Positions 54,347 to 63,653 of a stretch of 64,000 bases of DNA are shown here, piece by piece (position 1 is the first letter of the stretch; each line of letters opens with the position of its first letter). The notes beneath the pieces are model-generated. The model had not been told where the DNA came from. It saw only the letters and a list, made by a program, of their open reading frames with translations, and made no database searches. The stretch is from Burkholderia sp. WSM2232. GTDB lineage: Bacteria > Pseudomonadota > Gammaproteobacteria > Burkholderiales > Burkholderiaceae. The translations under genes and the position numbers were made by a program. Location: positions 1 through 64,000 of the forward strand of contig NZ_AWZV01000019.1 in the NCBI RefSeq assembly GCF_000472545.1, written 5' to 3'.

Positions 54347-55044
54347 GCCGCGCCCGCGATCATATGCAAGGCCGGCAGCGACAGGTTCAAGCTTTCCTTC
54401 GAGATGTGCGTGTGTTCCTTCATTAGCGCCTCCACGCGGGCGCCTTCGCCTTTCTTCAACGCGTCCGCGATCGCATGGTGTTGCCGGTGTGCGTACATCA
54501 GCATCATGAACTGGCGCTCGCGTGCGGCTTCGTCGAATGCAATCGTGAAGGGAGACACGAACGGTATCTTGTCGTTCAGGCTCAACGCGGCGCTCACCGC
54601 GGTATTGTGCGCAGCCTCGATGATGAGCGAGTGAAAGCGCCCGTTCATCGCGGCATAGCGCACGTCGTCGCCTGGTTGCAGCTGGGCGTTGCGGAAGATG
54701 TCGTCGCCTTCGCGCAGGCAGTCGTCGAGCGCCGCAGCAAGCGCGGCGCTTACTCCGCTTTCGGCGACGGAACGCGCCGCAAGACCTTCGAGTACGCCGC
54801 GCACGTCAATCGCGTTGAGCACGTCGCGCACGCTGAAACGGCGCACCACGTAACCCCGCGCTCCGGAACGGTCGAGCAGTCCCTCGGAAGACAGCACGCT
54901 CAATGCATAACGTAGCGGCGTGCGCGAGACGCCGAGCCATTGAGCAAGTTGCGCTTCGACGAGCCGCTGGCCCGGCGACAGTTCGCCTGCGAGTATTTTC
55001 TCGCGTAAGGTCTGAACAATAGCCTGCTGAGTAGTTTCGTTCAT
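54343..55044 (-). CDS. GntR-family regulator, FCD subgroup
   Basis: This 233-residue regulator has an N-terminal winged HTH (REKILAGELSPGQRLVEAQL; AQWLGVSRTPLRYALSVLSS) and a helical FCD ligand domain (ALDDCLREGD; NGRFHSLIIEAAHN; EALMKEHTHISKESL) with His/Asp residues that usually hold a metal. The ATG at 55044 is chosen from family length; the frame extends 31 codons upstream. It is divergent from ligB and co-transcribed with the double-HTH LysR gene. Confidence 0.88.
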   Translation of the reverse strand: MNETTQQAIVQTLREKILAGELSPGQRLVEAQLAQWLGVSRTPLRYALSVLSSEGLLDRSGARGYVVRRFSVRDVLNAIDVRGVLEGLAARSVAESGVSAALAAALDDCLREGDDIFRNAQLQPGDDVRYAAMNGRFHSLIIEAAHNTAVSAALSLNDKIPFVSPFTIAFDEAARERQFMMLMYAHRQHHAIADALKKGEGARVEALMKEHTHISKESLNLSLPALHMIAGAA

Positions 55045-55058
55045 CGTGGTGGACTCGT

Positions 55059-55071
55059 TGGACGTCGTCCA
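55059..55071. promoter_or_regulatory. Candidate GntR operator
   Basis: TGGAC-GTC-GTCCA is a 13-bp dyad 15 bp upstream of the GntR start codon, consistent with autoregulation by an FCD-type GntR protein. Confidence 0.4.
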
Positions 55072-55200
55072 GTATAGCCACGCAAACGGTGTCGCACCAC
55101 GCGAGAAATACGGCTTGCGAGTTGCTTTATAGGCCATCTGTTCTGTTTATGGCATGTGCGGAAGAAATGCAGTGTCTATCGCGCTTGCGGTCGGGTTCGG

Positions 55201-55290
55201 GATACCAAAATGCCCCGGCGCGATGCGGCTCCCAGCCGGAGCCAATAGCGCGGGAGCCACGCTTTAGCGCGCACTTAGTGCTAATTCCAG
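55201..55290. repeat. Structured intergenic element with nested hairpins
   Basis: GGCTCC (55217-55222) pairs with GGAGCC (55228-55233); a second GGAGCC follows at 55253-55258; CGCTTTAGCGC lies at 55260-55270; and TTAGC/GCTAA arms (55264-55268, 55280-55284) enclose GCAC-TTA-GTGC. The CGCTTTAGCGC core is the complement of one in the repeat-flanked hairpin at 23508-23518. It looks like an interspersed noncoding repeat of the genome. The rest of 55072-55441 shows no gene. Confidence 0.5.
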
Positions 55291-55441
55291 GTCTGTCCCA
55301 CGTTTACCCGCACTTTCGCAAGAACGCCAAAATCCCTAACTTTGTATCCCAAGGCGGTTGCATGGGCAGCTTGTAGTGCTCCTGCAATCTATCCGATCGA
55401 CGCGCCTGCATGGCGCAACACGAAGTAACGGACGACACGAA

Positions 55442-56287
55442 ATGGCAAGGATTATTGGCGGCATAGGCACATCGCATGTGCCGACTATCGGCATGGCGTA
55501 CGACAAGGGCAAGCAGAACGATCCCGCGTGGGCGCCGCTTTTCAAAGGCTATGAGCCGGTGGCAAGCTGGCTCGCCGAGCGCAGGCCGGACGCGATGGTG
55601 ATGTTCTACAACGACCACGCGAATAGCTTCTTCTTCGACTGCTATCCAACGTTCGCGCTCGGCGTATCGGCCAATCATGAATTCGCGGACGAAGGCGCGG
55701 GTAAGCGTCCGCTTCCCGACATCGCAGGCCACCCCGATCTCGCAATTCATATTGCCGAGCAACTCGTCAACGACGAATTCGACCTCACGATTTTCCAGGA
55801 CCGTCCGCTTGATCACGGCTGCAATTCGCCACTGTCGCTGATGTTGCCGCATGCCGGCGGCTGGCCGCTTGCGCTCGTGCCCATGGAAGTCAACGTGTTG
55901 CAGTATCCGCTGCCGACCGCGAACCGTTGCTATCGACTCGGGCAGGCGCTGCGCCGCGCGATCGAATCCTACGAGGAGGACCTCGACGTCGTAGTGGTTG
56001 GCACGGGCGGTCTGTCGCACCAGGTGCACGGCGAGCGCAGCGGCTTTAACAACACCGAGTGGGACATGGAGTTCCTGGATCTTATCGTTCACGACCCAGA
56101 GCGCCTTGCGGCGATGAAGCATGTCGACTACGTCCGGCTAGGCGGCGCGGAAAGTGTCGAAACGATCATGTGGCTCGCCATGCGCGGCGCGCTGGGCCCG
56201 AAGGTGCGCGAACTGCATCGCAACTATTACCTCGCCACCAGCACGGCAATGGCGGTCACGATCTACGAAGACGAGGCGGCGCAATGA
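55442..56287 (+). CDS. ligB: Protocatechuate 4,5-/gallate dioxygenase catalytic (LigB-type) subunit
   Basis: The 281-residue protein is an extradiol class III dioxygenase. The Fe(II) ligands are expected in GGIGTSHVPTIG and MVMFYNDHANSFFFD (His), with an acidic ligand near GFNNTEWDMEFLD. The catalytic His lies in VVVGTGGLSHQVHG. It opens protocatechuate or gallate at the 4,5 bond. The ATG at 55442 is chosen because it begins the family N terminus. It overlaps ligA by four bases, and the GalD-like gene nearby favours gallate, though the substrate cannot be read directly. Confidence 0.87.
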   Translation: MARIIGGIGTSHVPTIGMAYDKGKQNDPAWAPLFKGYEPVASWLAERRPDAMVMFYNDHANSFFFDCYPTFALGVSANHEFADEGAGKRPLPDIAGHPDLAIHIAEQLVNDEFDLTIFQDRPLDHGCNSPLSLMLPHAGGWPLALVPMEVNVLQYPLPTANRCYRLGQALRRAIESYEEDLDVVVVGTGGLSHQVHGERSGFNNTEWDMEFLDLIVHDPERLAAMKHVDYVRLGGAESVETIMWLAMRGALGPKVRELHRNYYLATSTAMAVTIYEDEAAQ

Positions 56288-56643
56288 ATCCGCAACTGCA
56301 AGGCGTCGAAGAATTGACGGGTACATATCCGTTCGACATTCGCCAGAGCATGAAGGCGATGCGGCTGAACCGCTTCTTCTGGCAGATGCGCGAAGCGCCC
56401 GCGCGCGCTCTGTGGCAGGAGAACCGCGAGGCGGCCTACGACGCGGCACGGCTCACGCCAGAAGAGCGCACGCTCGTCGATAACGCCGACTGGATCGGCC
56501 TGATCCGCTACGGCGTCTGCTTTTTCGTACTGGAGAAATTCGCGCGCGTCGTGAAGATCACCAATCTGGGTATGTACGCAAGCATGCGCGGCGAAACCCT
56601 CGAAGCGTTTCTGAAAACGCGCAAAGTGCCGCAAGCGGTTTAA
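56284..56643 (+). CDS. ligA: Protocatechuate 4,5-/gallate dioxygenase small (LigA-type) subunit
   Basis: The 119-residue helical protein matches the LigA subunit that caps the LigB active site: SMKAMRLNRFFWQMREAPAR, NADWIGLIRYGVCFFVLEKF and TNLGMYASMRGETLEAFLKT. It is translationally coupled to ligB (ATGA). The order here is catalytic then small subunit, the order of the domains in single-chain gallate dioxygenases, and the reverse of the Sphingobium ligAB genes. Confidence 0.85.
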   Translation: MNPQLQGVEELTGTYPFDIRQSMKAMRLNRFFWQMREAPARALWQENREAAYDAARLTPEERTLVDNADWIGLIRYGVCFFVLEKFARVVKITNLGMYASMRGETLEAFLKTRKVPQAV

Positions 56644-56751
56644 CGCGCGTGGCAGTGCGCCGCACGACGTCGGCGTTTGATTCGGATAACAGAACAAAAC
56701 CCAGCTTCCACAGAAAGCCGGGACGGGAAACTATTTTCTTCGGAGACACGC

Positions 56752-58095
56752 ATGAAACCAGCTGACTCAGTCGACATCAAGGCGTTTATCGACGCGCGCA
56801 AAATGTCGCCCTACCAATGGCTTGTCCTTATTCTCTGCTTTTTGATCGTCATGATGGACGGCCTCGATACGGCCGTGATGGGCTTCGTCGCGCCCGTCAT
56901 CATGCATGACTGGAATGTGGGCCGTGCCGCGTTTGGGCCGGTCATGAGCGCTGCCATGGTCGGCCTCGCGGTCGGCGCATTGGCGGCCGGTCCGATTGCC
57001 GATCGCATCGGACGCAAGAAGGTGCTCATCGCTTCGGTGCTCTGCTTCGGTCTGTTCAGCCTGATCTGTGCGTTTGCCGAATCTCCGCTGCAGCTTGTCG
57101 TACTGCGGTTTCTGACCGGGCTGGGCCTCGGCGCCGCCATGCCGAATTCGACCACGCTGTTGTCCGAATATGTGCCCTCGCGCAGCCGTTCGCTGTTGCT
57201 CACCATCATGTTTACCGGCTTTAACTTCGGCTCGGGCGCGGGCGGTTTCGTCGCCGCATCGTTGATTCCTCATTACGGCTGGCGCGCGGTATTCCTGTTC
57301 GGCGGCATCCTGCCGCTCGTGAGCGTGCCGCTGCTTGTATGGCTCCTGCCGGAATCCGCGCGTCTGATGCTGGTACGCAAGCTGCCGACCGAACGGATTG
57401 CGGCGACGCTTGGGCGCGTCTGCGCTCACGCATTCGACAAGGACGTTCGCTTCACGGCGCCCGAGCCCGTAGTTGTTGCAAAAGCGCCGGTACGCATGCT
57501 GTTTGCCGACGGTTACGCATTCAGCACACTGATGCTGTGGCTCACGTACTTCATGGGCCTGCTGATTATCTATCTGCTGACGGGCTGGCTGCCGACACTT
57601 ATCAAGGATGCGGGCTTGCCTGTCGAGCGCGCGGCCGCCATTACCGGCATGTTCCAGTTGGGCGGCACGATCGGCGCGGTGGCCGTCGGCTTCGCGATGG
57701 ACCGGCTCGACCGCAACGGAGTGATCGGTGCGGCGTATCTGCTGGGCGGCGTGTTTATCTTCGCGCTTGGCATGGGCACGCTGAAGTCGAGCTTGCTGCC
57801 GGTTCTGGTCACGTGTGCTGGCTTTTTCATGAGCGGCGCGCAGACAGGGCTAAATGCATTGGCGCCGAGTTGCTATCCGACCCGGGCACGCGCGACGGGA
57901 GTCAGTTGGATGCTCGGCTTCGGGCGCCTTGGCGGCATTCTGGGTTCGCTGGTCGGCGGTGCGTTGCTGTCGCTTGGATTCAGCTTCCAAGTCGTGTTTT
58001 CCGTGCTTGCGATTCCCGCCCTCATCGCGGCTCTCGCGATTGTGATGAACAGGCTTGCGTTGCGCTTTATCACGAGTCCGGTTGCAGACGCATAA
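56752..58095 (+). CDS. MFS transporter, aromatic acid:H+ symporter (AAHS/PcaK-like)
   Basis: This 447-residue, 12-helix transporter has the AAHS signature MMDGLDTAVMGFVAPVIMHD in helix 1 and the GPIADRIGRKKVLIAS loop between helices 2 and 3, with RFLTGLGLGAAMPNSTTLLS in helix 4. Family members import benzoates, protocatechuate, 4-hydroxybenzoate or gallate with protons. The ATG at 56752 follows CGGAGA. It lies 108 bp after ligA and probably supplies that enzyme's substrate. Confidence 0.87.
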   Translation: MKPADSVDIKAFIDARKMSPYQWLVLILCFLIVMMDGLDTAVMGFVAPVIMHDWNVGRAAFGPVMSAAMVGLAVGALAAGPIADRIGRKKVLIASVLCFGLFSLICAFAESPLQLVVLRFLTGLGLGAAMPNSTTLLSEYVPSRSRSLLLTIMFTGFNFGSGAGGFVAASLIPHYGWRAVFLFGGILPLVSVPLLVWLLPESARLMLVRKLPTERIAATLGRVCAHAFDKDVRFTAPEPVVVAKAPVRMLFADGYAFSTLMLWLTYFMGLLIIYLLTGWLPTLIKDAGLPVERAAAITGMFQLGGTIGAVAVGFAMDRLDRNGVIGAAYLLGGVFIFALGMGTLKSSLLPVLVTCAGFFMSGAQTGLNALAPSCYPTRARATGVSWMLGFGRLGGILGSLVGGALLSLGFSFQVVFSVLAIPALIAALAIVMNRLALRFITSPVADA

Positions 58096-58207
58096 CTCTG
58101 TTCTTGCGGTGCCGTGCGAGAGCCTGCGACTTTCGTGTTGCGCCGCAACTCCCGCATCCCATCCAAACACGGTGCGCGCCCACTCAAGCGCGTTTAAAGG
58201 AGCAGAC

Positions 58208-58750
58208 ATGGACGGCAATCTGAGCACAAGCAGAAGCGATTTGAGCAGAACGGCTTTGCCCTTTGCGTGGACATGGCCGAGCCGTCGCGCGATGATTCGC
58301 GCCGGCGCAGCCGGCGGATTGCTTGGCGCGGTGATCATCTGGATTTACGAGGCGTTGATCTGGGTTGGCGCTCAGCACCTGATGCCGCTCGCCGGAATTC
58401 CCCGCAATGCAACGGGTCTCGTGTTCGGCAAAGCCGTGCAGGACTCGATTGGCGTATGGGCCTACGTGGTGGGCACGGGTATTCACTTCGTATTCGCAAT
58501 TGCATGGGGTGTGCTGTTCGCCGCGATCTGGCCGTACTTCCGTAGACGCGGCATTGAAGCAACGCTGCTTGCGCTTTTCTATGCGGTGCTGGCGTGGATT
58601 GTGATGCACGTGGCCATCATGATCGCCTCGGACAATCACCCGAACTACTCCGATCCTGCAGTGATCATTGGCGGGTTCATGTCGCACATCTTCTTTACCG
58701 TGCCGCTCGCGTTGACGGTCAAGCGCCGGTTTGAAAGAGAAGCGCAATAG
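58208..58750 (+). CDS. Conserved four-helix membrane protein, possibly YagU/DUF1440-like
   Basis: The 180-residue protein has four hydrophobic helices (AGAAGGLLGAVIIWIYEALI; GTGIHFVFAIAWGVLFAAIW; LLALFYAVLAWIVMHVAIMI; MSHIFFTVPLALTV) and a periplasmic loop with NHPNYSDP. The pattern resembles the YagU/DUF1440 inner-membrane family, but I am unsure. AAAGGAG lies before the ATG at 58208. Function unknown. Confidence 0.65.
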   Translation: MDGNLSTSRSDLSRTALPFAWTWPSRRAMIRAGAAGGLLGAVIIWIYEALIWVGAQHLMPLAGIPRNATGLVFGKAVQDSIGVWAYVVGTGIHFVFAIAWGVLFAAIWPYFRRRGIEATLLALFYAVLAWIVMHVAIMIASDNHPNYSDPAVIIGGFMSHIFFTVPLALTVKRRFEREAQ

Positions 58751-59075
58751 GCGATGGTTCTTGCGATCTGATCGCCGCGAGCATCGCTGCAAAAAAGTAT
58801 TTCAACAAAGACGTAGCAATTGGAGATCTGGAGGCCGCCAGCACCAATTGCGGTTCGACCTGGCGCTGTTGAACGTGTAGCCGCCGCCCACAGCGAACCG
58901 CTGCTGCGCCTGAGCGGTCTGGTAGCCGTTCGTCAACGCCGTCCCGCCGTCGAGCCCGGCTTTCCTTTTGCGCGGAACAATAATTGCTCCCTGGTTGCAC
59001 GAATCCGCCTCGCGGCAACAAGCTGCCACGCGAATTCGCCTATAAACACCAAGCAACTAACAAAGGGAGACGACA
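58751..59075. other. 325-bp intergenic region with a possible gene remnant
   Basis: No intact gene is visible. A minus-strand stretch resembling a porin fragment is listed separately. AAAGGGAGAC before 59076 is the ribosome site of the phosphoesterase gene. Confidence 0.4.
58847..58960 (-). pseudogene. Possible porin gene fragment
   Basis: One minus-strand frame reads AGLDGGTALTNGYQTAQAQQ followed by RFAVGGGYTFNSARSN. Alternating, Gly-rich strands with QQRFAVGGGYTF are typical of the periplasmic turns of Burkholderia OmpC-type porins. There is no start, no signal peptide and no barrel end around it, and the region between two genes is short. If real it is the remnant of a deleted porin gene; chance similarity is possible. 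Confidence 0.35.
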
Positions 59076-60572
59076 ATGACGACCAGGCCCACCACCCCGA
59101 GCCCAGCGGTTCCACCCGAGCCGGCTGATCCCGGCCGCCGCAAGGTCCTTGCCGCGCTTGCAGGTTCAATTGCACTGTCGGCCTGCGGCGGCGGTGGAGG
59201 CGGCAACAGCGGCGGCTCAGGGTCCGGCGGATCGCAGCCCGTGGGCACGATTCCGCCCGATCGTGCGAATCTCCCGCGTCCCGCGTTGCCCGATCCGGCC
59301 ACCTCCGGCATCGACCATGTCGTGCTGGTCACAATGGAAAACCGTTCGTTCGACCATCTGATGGGCTGGGTCCCGAACGCCGAAACGGCAATCGCAGGTC
59401 GAACCTTCAAAGACGCATTCGGCGAGATGCATGCGCCGTTCGCACTGGCGACGAACCCCGCATACGGCTTCCAGGCATGCTCGTTCGCAGACCCCAATCA
59501 TTCATACAATGCAGGCCGGGTTCATCTCGCCAATGGAGCGATGAACGGTTTTCTGCTGACGCCGGCCACGAGTCTCACGCGTGGCGATCTGCTGCCTATC
59601 GGCTATTTCCAGTCGGCGGATCTCGACTTCTATCGTGGGGCGGTCACGCAGTACACAGTGTGCGACTACTACATGAGCGGCATTCTCGCAGACACTTATC
59701 CGAACCGCGTGTATCTGCATAGCGGAGAAACAGACCGCCTGTCGGACACGCTCGACACTTCGTCGCTGCCGACCATCTGGGACCGCCTCGACGCGAAAAA
59801 CATCTCGTCCACTTACTACTTCCACGACGTGCCGTTTACCGCGCTCTACGGCACGCGGTACGTCGGCCGCTCAAAGCTCTTTTCCGACTTTCTCTCCGAC
59901 GCGGCGGCGGGCACCTTGCCTTCGTTCTGCATGGTCGATCCCAGCTTTGGCGGAGAAGCGCAGGGCACTTCGAACGACGACCATCCCCATGCGGACGTGC
60001 GCAACGGCCAGGTACTACTCGGCCAGATTTACGACGCGTTGCGCGCGAGCCCCAACTGGAGCAGGACGCTCATGATCATCGTGTATGACGAGTGGGGCGG
60101 TTTCATGGAACATGTCGCGCCGCCCGTCAAGCCGGTGTCCAGTGCCGAGGCCGCGCTCGGCAACGACGGACGGCTCGGTTTCCGGGTGCCCTGCATGTTG
60201 CTCGGGCCGCGCGTGCGCGCGAACTATGTATCGCGTTACCCGTTCGATCCCAGTTCGATTCACCAACTGCTCGCATGGCGCTTCGGTCTCGATCCGCTTG
60301 GCGTGCGAGCGAGCGCCTCGACCACTTTCAACATGGCCTACGCGCTCGACTTTACTGCCGCCGCGCGCACCGACGCGCCGGCCATTGCCGTGACACAGGG
60401 CACATTCGGCTCCGTGTGCTCGAACATCTCGACGGCGACTTCCGGCGCGAGCGGCATCGCGCAACTAGACAAAAGCCAGGTGGTGCCCAATACCGCAATG
60501 AGTGCGCCAGGCGGCCGTTTCGCGGAACTGCGTACCAAAGCGGACGCGCTCGGTTTTCCGGCACCGCGGTAA
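59076..60572 (+). CDS. Phosphoesterase (phospholipase C/AcpA family), Tat lipoprotein-like
   Basis: This is a 498-residue exported enzyme. The N terminus has twin arginines (PGRRKVLAALAGSIALSAC) followed by a Gly/Ser-rich linker, so it looks like a Tat signal ending in a lipobox (LSAC). The catalytic core has the family motif VLVTMENRSFDHLMGW and metal-site segments such as DYYMSGILADTYPNR, DDHPHADVRNGQ and IVYDEWGGFMEHVAPP. It should hydrolyse phosphodiesters or phosphomonoesters at the cell surface or in the periplasm; the substrate is unknown. Confidence 0.88.
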   Translation: MTTRPTTPSPAVPPEPADPGRRKVLAALAGSIALSACGGGGGGNSGGSGSGGSQPVGTIPPDRANLPRPALPDPATSGIDHVVLVTMENRSFDHLMGWVPNAETAIAGRTFKDAFGEMHAPFALATNPAYGFQACSFADPNHSYNAGRVHLANGAMNGFLLTPATSLTRGDLLPIGYFQSADLDFYRGAVTQYTVCDYYMSGILADTYPNRVYLHSGETDRLSDTLDTSSLPTIWDRLDAKNISSTYYFHDVPFTALYGTRYVGRSKLFSDFLSDAAAGTLPSFCMVDPSFGGEAQGTSNDDHPHADVRNGQVLLGQIYDALRASPNWSRTLMIIVYDEWGGFMEHVAPPVKPVSSAEAALGNDGRLGFRVPCMLLGPRVRANYVSRYPFDPSSIHQLLAWRFGLDPLGVRASASTTFNMAYALDFTAAARTDAPAIAVTQGTFGSVCSNISTATSGASGIAQLDKSQVVPNTAMSAPGGRFAELRTKADALGFPAPR

Positions 60573-60616
60573 TTAGTTGCAACTGAGAAGAGTTACTTGC
60601 CGCTGCTCGCGCCGCG

Positions 60617-62992
60617 TCAGAACAATTGCTTTTGCCCCGACACGAGCCGCGTGAAGTCGTCGCGTAGCAGCGGCAAGATGGCGTCCGCCACGGGTTGCAA
60701 CTGACGCGTCAGGTAGTGTTCGTAGTCGATTGCTGAACGCAGTGTTTCGAGCGGCTCGGGTCCGGCAACCGTCATTACGTAGCTGATCCAGCCGCCGTTC
60801 TGGTATTGCAGCGGGCGCCCGTGCCGGCGATTGAATTCGTCGGCCACGCGCGCGGCGCGCACGTGAGGCGGCACGTTGCGTTCGTAGTCGCCAAGCGGTC
60901 TGCGCAGGCGCTTGCGATACACGAGCTGATCGTCGAGCTTGCCGGCGAGCGTATCGCGCACGTAGTCACGCACGTAGTCCTGATAGGGCTGCTGCGTGAA
61001 GATGCGCCTGTAAAGCTCCTGCTGGAACCGCTGCGCAAGCGGAGTCCAGTCCGTGCGCACTGTTTCAAGCCCTTTATAGACGATCTCCTGCTTGCCGTCG
61101 GGCGACACGCTGAGTCCGGCGTAGCGCTTCTTGCTGCCTTCTTCCGCGCCGCGAATTGTCGGCATGAAGAAACGCCGGTAATGCCGCTCAAATTGCAATT
61201 CGAGTGCGCTTTCTAGCCCGAAGCGCCGTTGTAGATCCTGCCGCCACCACGCGTTGATATGGTCGACGAGCGCGCGTCCGATGCGGCCCGCTTCGTCCTC
61301 ATCATGTGCGTGCCTGAGCCAGACGAAGGTCGAGTCCGTGTCGCCATAGATCACTTCATAACCTTCTGCCTGAATCAGCTCTCGCGTGCGGTGCATGATT
61401 TCGTGGCCCCGCATCGTAATCGAAGAGGCAAGACGCGGGTCGAAAAAGCGGCAACCGGTCGAACCTAGCACGCCGTAGAACGCATTCATGATGATTTTAA
61501 GTGCCTGCGAAAGCGGCTTGTTGTGCTCGCGCTTCGCCGTTTCCCGGCCTTGCCAGACCTGCCCCACAATCGAGGGCAGACAATGGTGCTTGCGTGAAAA
61601 ACGCGCGCCGAGAAAACCGGCTACGGACTGATCGTCGCCTGGATTCAGCATGCCTTCCACCAGCCCGACAGGGTCGATCAGGAACGTGCGAATGATCGAC
61701 GGATACAGACTCTTGTAATCCAGCACCAGCACGGAATCGTAAAGGCCCGGGCGCGAGTCCATGACGAAACCGCCGGGACTCGCGGCGCCGGCCACGTCGC
61801 CGACATTCGGTGCGACATAGCCTTGCCGATGCATGCGCGGCATGTACAGGTGCGTGAAAGCGGCGACCGAACCGCCGCTGCGATCCGCAGGCAGGCCGGT
61901 CACGGTGGCGCGTTCCAGCAGAAAAGGCAGCAGTTCTGTCTTCGCGAAGATGCGTGTGACGAGCTCGCAGTCCTTCAGGTTGTATTGAGCGAGTGCGGGC
62001 TTGTCTTCGTCGAAGCGGCGCTGGATTTCATCCATGCGCTGGTACGGATTGTCGATGGACTTGCCTTCGCCCAATACGGCTTGCGACACATGCTCGAGAC
62101 TGAACGAGGGAAAGCTCCACGTCGCCGAGCGCAGCGCTTCTATGCCGTCGATAATCAGCCGTCCCGCGGCGCCCGCAAAATAATGGTTCTGCTTCAGGCC
62201 GTGTTCGCGCCATTGCATCTGTGCGCCGCCGCGTCCGAGCCGCAGCGGTACGCGGTATTGTTCGGCATGCTGCTGCAGCACGCGCAAATCGAACTGCACG
62301 AGGTTCCATCCGATAATCGCATCGGGATCGTGCCGCTCCATCCACGTGTTGAGTCTTTGGAGCATTTCGGCGCGCGTTTCGCAGTATTCAAGCTCGAAGT
62401 CGAGATTGCCCACCTCGCGGTTCGGCGGGCCGAGCATATACACCTGGCGCTGGCCGCAACCTTCCAGTGCAATCGAATAGAGTTCGGCGTGAGCACTCGT
62501 TTCTATGTCGAGCGATACCAGCTTCAATGAGGGGCGATAGTCCGCCGCGGGCTTCAGTTCGCCATTCATGAGCGTGCCGTCGCTCTGCAACTCGCCTCCG
62601 AACCAGACGGGCGCGGTGATGAAACGCTCCATCATGTAGCGCTCGGGCGGAAAGATGTCGGCTTCATACACTTGCACGCCGCCTTGTTTCAGGCGTTTTT
62701 CGAAGCCGGTCAGCTGGCGGTATTGCGGACAATACAGTCCCATGACGGGTCGATGATGAAAGTCGCGCAATTCGAGCGGACGTAAGTCGAGCGGCGCCTC
62801 ACGGCGCAAGATGTTTTCGACGCGTTCACGCTGTTCGGCTGGAATGAACGCAACCGATGTCTGATGGCGCAGACGGATGTGACGAGGCCCGGCATCCGTT
62901 GCCAGCCAGAAATCGACTTCAGTACCGGCGGGAGTGTCCCGCCAATGCCGCGTCAAGATGAAACCCTGCTCGAGCTCTGTCAAACCCACCAC
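60617..62992 (-). CDS. polB: DNA polymerase II (family B)
   Basis: The 791-residue polymerase has the 3'-5' exonuclease motif SLDIETSAHAELYSIALEG, polymerase motif A LVLDYKSLYPSIIRTFLIDP, motif B around ALKIIMNAFYGVLGS, and motif C YGDTDSTFVWL. The C terminus ends SGQKQLF, a sliding-clamp binding motif like that of E. coli Pol II. This enzyme extends past lesions during the SOS response. Start codons GTG at 62992 and the next codon are both possible. It stands alone, convergent with the phosphoesterase gene; I found no LexA box. Confidence 0.93.
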   Translation of the reverse strand: MVGLTELEQGFILTRHWRDTPAGTEVDFWLATDAGPRHIRLRHQTSVAFIPAEQRERVENILRREAPLDLRPLELRDFHHRPVMGLYCPQYRQLTGFEKRLKQGGVQVYEADIFPPERYMMERFITAPVWFGGELQSDGTLMNGELKPAADYRPSLKLVSLDIETSAHAELYSIALEGCGQRQVYMLGPPNREVGNLDFELEYCETRAEMLQRLNTWMERHDPDAIIGWNLVQFDLRVLQQHAEQYRVPLRLGRGGAQMQWREHGLKQNHYFAGAAGRLIIDGIEALRSATWSFPSFSLEHVSQAVLGEGKSIDNPYQRMDEIQRRFDEDKPALAQYNLKDCELVTRIFAKTELLPFLLERATVTGLPADRSGGSVAAFTHLYMPRMHRQGYVAPNVGDVAGAASPGGFVMDSRPGLYDSVLVLDYKSLYPSIIRTFLIDPVGLVEGMLNPGDDQSVAGFLGARFSRKHHCLPSIVGQVWQGRETAKREHNKPLSQALKIIMNAFYGVLGSTGCRFFDPRLASSITMRGHEIMHRTRELIQAEGYEVIYGDTDSTFVWLRHAHDEDEAGRIGRALVDHINAWWRQDLQRRFGLESALELQFERHYRRFFMPTIRGAEEGSKKRYAGLSVSPDGKQEIVYKGLETVRTDWTPLAQRFQQELYRRIFTQQPYQDYVRDYVRDTLAGKLDDQLVYRKRLRRPLGDYERNVPPHVRAARVADEFNRRHGRPLQYQNGGWISYVMTVAGPEPLETLRSAIDYEHYLTRQLQPVADAILPLLRDDFTRLVSGQKQLF

Positions 62993-63176
62993 CTTTGAAC
63001 CTGGGAAAGCGTGTTGGCGCCTCGCCCGATTTTACCGTCCTGCGCATGCAGCGTCGCGCGGCGCTTGTGTCACCGGGCATGCAGCCGTGCGGCGTACCCG
63101 GTATGATGATTTGGCAGCGCCTGTTTCGGCGCGCTCGTGCGCCGGTCAGTCTTTCAATAAAAGAGGAGTAAATCAG

Positions 63177-63602
63177 ATGACGTTGGGCAAACTTCTAGTG
63201 ACTGCCGCAGTGGCCGCAGCGAGCTTGAGCGCACACGCGCAAGTCGCGGGCACGCAACCTCTCAGTGTGACGGTCGAGCAATCCAATGCGTTGCTGAGCG
63301 GCTGGAGCGTCAAGAAGAGCATTCTCGGCAAGGCCGTATACAACGATCAGAACGAGAAGATCGGTGCGATTCGCGATCTGGTGGTGGCACCGGACGGCTC
63401 GCTGTCGGCAGCAATTGTCGCCGCGGGTGGTTTTCTCGGCGTTGCTTCGCATGACGTAGCCGTGCCCATTGCGGCGCTGGACATTCGTTCGGGCAATTTT
63501 TATCTGGCGGGCGCGACCAAGGCAGCGTTGAAGGCCACGCCGGAGTTCCAGTACAACAAGGTGCAAACGCCGGCGAAGCCGAAGAAGCTGTCGGCGCAGT
63601 GA
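63177..63602 (+). CDS. Exported PRC-barrel domain protein
   Basis: The 141-residue protein has a signal peptide (LLVTAAVAAASLSAHA-QV), then a PRC-barrel-like core (GKAVYNDQNEKIGAIRDLVV; SAAIVAAGGFLGVASHDVAV) and a basic Pro/Lys-rich C terminus. PRC barrels bind partners in RNA maturation or photosynthesis; exported bacterial copies have no firm role. AAGAGGAG precedes the ATG at 63177. Confidence 0.85.
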   Translation: MTLGKLLVTAAVAAASLSAHAQVAGTQPLSVTVEQSNALLSGWSVKKSILGKAVYNDQNEKIGAIRDLVVAPDGSLSAAIVAAGGFLGVASHDVAVPIAALDIRSGNFYLAGATKAALKATPEFQYNKVQTPAKPKKLSAQ

Positions 63603-63653
63603 TCCACTCGGGCTTGCGGGCAGGCCGATAGTATTACCAGCCTGATCCCTGCT

